From the NCBI RefSeq assembly GCF_900187375.1, contig NZ_FYEW01000001.1, positions 2,604,001 through 2,668,000 of the forward strand: a stretch of 64,000 nucleotides of DNA. Reading direction: 5' to 3'. Positions 62,567 through 64,000 of the stretch are shown here, in pieces. A program made the translations under genes and the position numbers. The notes below the pieces were generated by a model. That model was given only the letters and a program-made list of their open reading frames with translations, did not search any database and was not told the DNA's origin. Numbering within the stretch: the first letter of the stretch is position 1; each line of letters begins with the position of its first letter. The DNA is from Hymenobacter gelipurpurascens. GTDB lineage: Bacteria; Bacteroidota; Bacteroidia; Cytophagales; Hymenobacteraceae.

Positions 62567-63292
62567 TTACTTACCAAGTGCCAGACCAATTCGGAACTCC
62601 GCCATCAATTCCGGATCGAAATGCCAGCTTGCATGACGCATTATAGGTGTCCATTGTAATCCTACGTTGCCATCAACGAAGCCATAGCGCCCTAGGCGCC
62701 GCTGTAGGCCATAGCACATGCTGGGTGTAGCAGTATTAGCATAATACTTTTCAACATCACTATAAGGGATATAGCTAATGTTGGTCTGGATAGCCGCTGA
62801 AAAGTAGTTAGCTGAGAAGTTGTTGGCGCTTTTGCCCTGCCGGATGCGCTTTTTAAGATTATAATAATAACGGCCAGCTACCTGAGCGCCCATATCGAAG
62901 TAACGCTTCGTGTATCGGGTAAATTGCTGATTGCTGGGATTGTACACAAATTGCCAACCCGGCTGCGCGGTAGGGTTAAGCTCGCCCAAAACCGAGAACA
63001 AAGTACCCAGTTTGCGCTCATAGATCAGATATACGCCGTACCGAAAACGGCCAAAGTCGTACCCCACATCGTTGAGGCCCAGTTTCCACAACTGGCTTTC
63101 CTCAATCTGGGACCTGATCAGGTAGTTGTAGCGCTCCTTGAGGTTGAAGTCGGACTGGTCGCTTTCCTCTTCTTCGTAGCTGATGCGGGAAGAATCGGGG
63201 GCGGCTACCTGGCCTAGGGCAGACTGGCTGGCGAAAAGCAGGAGCAGAAACAGGCCTAGCAGGCTGGCTCGCGGAAAGAAATAGGTAGTCAT
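62567..63292 (-). CDS. Secreted protein of unknown function, beta-rich
   Basis: 241 residues with a signal peptide ending near ALGQ. The mature part is rich in Tyr and aromatic alternation (GYDFGRFRYGVYLIYERKLG, DMGAQVAGRYYYNLKKRIRQ, FDPELMAEFRIGLALGK), resembling an outer-membrane beta-barrel. No family recognised. It starts 16 bp after the stop of the next gene upstream on the minus strand, so the two form an operon. Confidence 0.7.
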   Translation of the reverse strand: MTTYFFPRASLLGLFLLLLFASQSALGQVAAPDSSRISYEEEESDQSDFNLKERYNYLIRSQIEESQLWKLGLNDVGYDFGRFRYGVYLIYERKLGTLFSVLGELNPTAQPGWQFVYNPSNQQFTRYTKRYFDMGAQVAGRYYYNLKKRIRQGKSANNFSANYFSAAIQTNISYIPYSDVEKYYANTATPSMCYGLQRRLGRYGFVDGNVGLQWTPIMRHASWHFDPELMAEFRIGLALGK

Positions 63293-63308
63293 GGAAGATA
63301 AGCGGAAG

Positions 63309-64000
63309 CTAGCGACGAAGCAGTAAAGGATTGATCTGAAGCGTGACGGGCGCGTACGAGGTGTTCACGCGGATAAGTGGATCTGTTTTGCGGTACTGCA
63401 CCTGGAAGAAGGTGCGCGTGTTGACAACGCCCGGAGAAAAAGTAGTGTTAGCAGGCAGTTTTATGTTGCCGTGCAGGGTGGTGAACTCGTAGCTATACAA
63501 ATCCATCTGGGGCGACACAATCGTGACCTCGGTGCGGGCGGCCGTGATCTGTAGGCCAGTCAGGCCCGCCGTGGGCTCCACCCGAATGCTGCCATAAGTA
63601 TTGTAAATGGTATAGCGGCCGGCGGCATCGGTGAGGCGAATGGCGGCTTTGTCGGCGTGGCAGGTGAATGTCAGGTCGAGGTTGCGGGCCGTAATATCGG
63701 CGTACTTGCTCGTGATGGTAAGCTGGCCCTGCAAATCCTGCAGCTTTATCTGGCCGAACTCCTGCAGAATTTCCTGTAGGCCACTCAGGGAAGTGAGCAT
63801 AGTTTCGCCGTAGGCATTGGTGATCTGCAAGCTGATTTTGGCGGGCACCCACAGCGTGTATTCGGCCCGCAGGTTGCTTTGGAGCGTGGTGCCAGCGGCC
63901 AGCGTGAAGAAGTTGCGCAGGTTCACATCGTTGCCGGTCTGCTCAATGCGGTATTGCATCACCTGCAGTTCCCGCTCGGCCACGGCGCGGTCGGGGTGCT
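63309..64000 (-). CDS. Beta-rich surface or periplasmic protein, 5' end outside window
   Basis: The frame is open to the window edge, so the real start lies beyond 64000; a GTG at 63983 is not accepted. The visible 230 codons show repeated beta strands of the right-handed type (LQDLQGQLTITSKYADITAR, YNTYGSIRVEPTAGLTGLQI, TTLHGNIKLPANTTFSPGVV), like DUF4097-type proteins. It overlaps no other gene and is 16 bp upstream of the next gene in the operon. Confidence 0.65.
   Translation of the reverse strand, partial: HPDRAVAERELQVMQYRIEQTGNDVNLRNFFTLAAGTTLQSNLRAEYTLWVPAKISLQITNAYGETMLTSLSGLQEILQEFGQIKLQDLQGQLTITSKYADITARNLDLTFTCHADKAAIRLTDAAGRYTIYNTYGSIRVEPTAGLTGLQITAARTEVTIVSPQMDLYSYEFTTLHGNIKLPANTTFSPGVVNTRTFFQVQYRKTDPLIRVNTSYAPVTLQINPLLLRR

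Overview
The window looks like a chromosomal segment of a GC-rich member of the Bacteroidota (Cytophagales), most probably Hymenobacter or a close relative. The reasons are a type IX secretion sorting domain on a giant secreted protein, many signal-peptide hydrolases, translation starts without clear Shine-Dalgarno sites, TAnnTTTG-type promoter elements, and protein families typical of that group (DUF3817, DUF72, DUF3891, TIGR03643, YMGG-like glycine zipper). I see no rRNA, tRNA, CRISPR array, integrase, transposase or phage gene. Most of the window reads as ordinary housekeeping and stress-related chromosome.

Layout. 1-5.4 kb: end of an M16 peptidase, NADP isocitrate dehydrogenase, a secreted serine hydrolase with a TPR tail and a DUF2383-type protein. 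5.6-13 kb: small membrane and cupin proteins, then a secreted DNA/RNA non-specific nuclease followed by a 1428-residue T9SS surface protein. 13-27 kb: DinB, aminotransferase, second serine hydrolase, zinc alcohol dehydrogenase, cytochrome b561-like protein, a DUF1990 pair, endonuclease V, an alpha/beta hydrolase with the same TPR tail, GluQ-RS, and a pirin/nitroreductase/pirin group. 27-35.6 kb: S9 peptidase, glycine-zipper protein, ArsM, D-2-hydroxyacid dehydrogenase, Gre-like factor, GNAT and two DUF72 paralogues. 35.9-42.2 kb: a periplasmic molybdenum aldehyde oxidoreductase locus (PaoA, PaoB and two tandem PaoC-like large subunits). 42.4-51.6 kb: small hypotheticals, an overlapping HipA-like kinase/DUF3037 pair, PfkB, SDR, DUF3891, CMD/AhpD with a Crp-like regulator, cupin, GAF and TIGR03643 genes. 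51.8-60.3 kb: ABC-F ATPase, a subclass B3 metallo-beta-lactamase, a polytopic membrane protein, two paralogous small membrane proteins and ClpB. 60.3-64 kb: a run of small secreted proteins of unknown function, including three related genes, one of them broken by a single in-frame stop.

The most unusual signal is not a gene. The heptamer TGGCCTA (usually within A[G/C]TGGCCTA[G/C]) occurs roughly 100-110 times on the two strands by my eye count, against about 8 expected from base composition. It lies inside genes in several reading frames, supplies the stop codon of at least eight genes (ending VA* or LA*), forms fused palindromes TGGCCTAGGCCA at six places, and caps long perfect terminator-like hairpins. 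This resembles DNA-uptake sequences or HIP1-type elements and deserves genome-wide analysis.

Other regulatory and repeat structure: many long perfect-stem terminators; two families of dispersed intergenic palindromic repeats; and a shared ACTTTG-N5-CAAAGT operator-like palindrome near the B3 beta-lactamase and near the paired membrane proteins.
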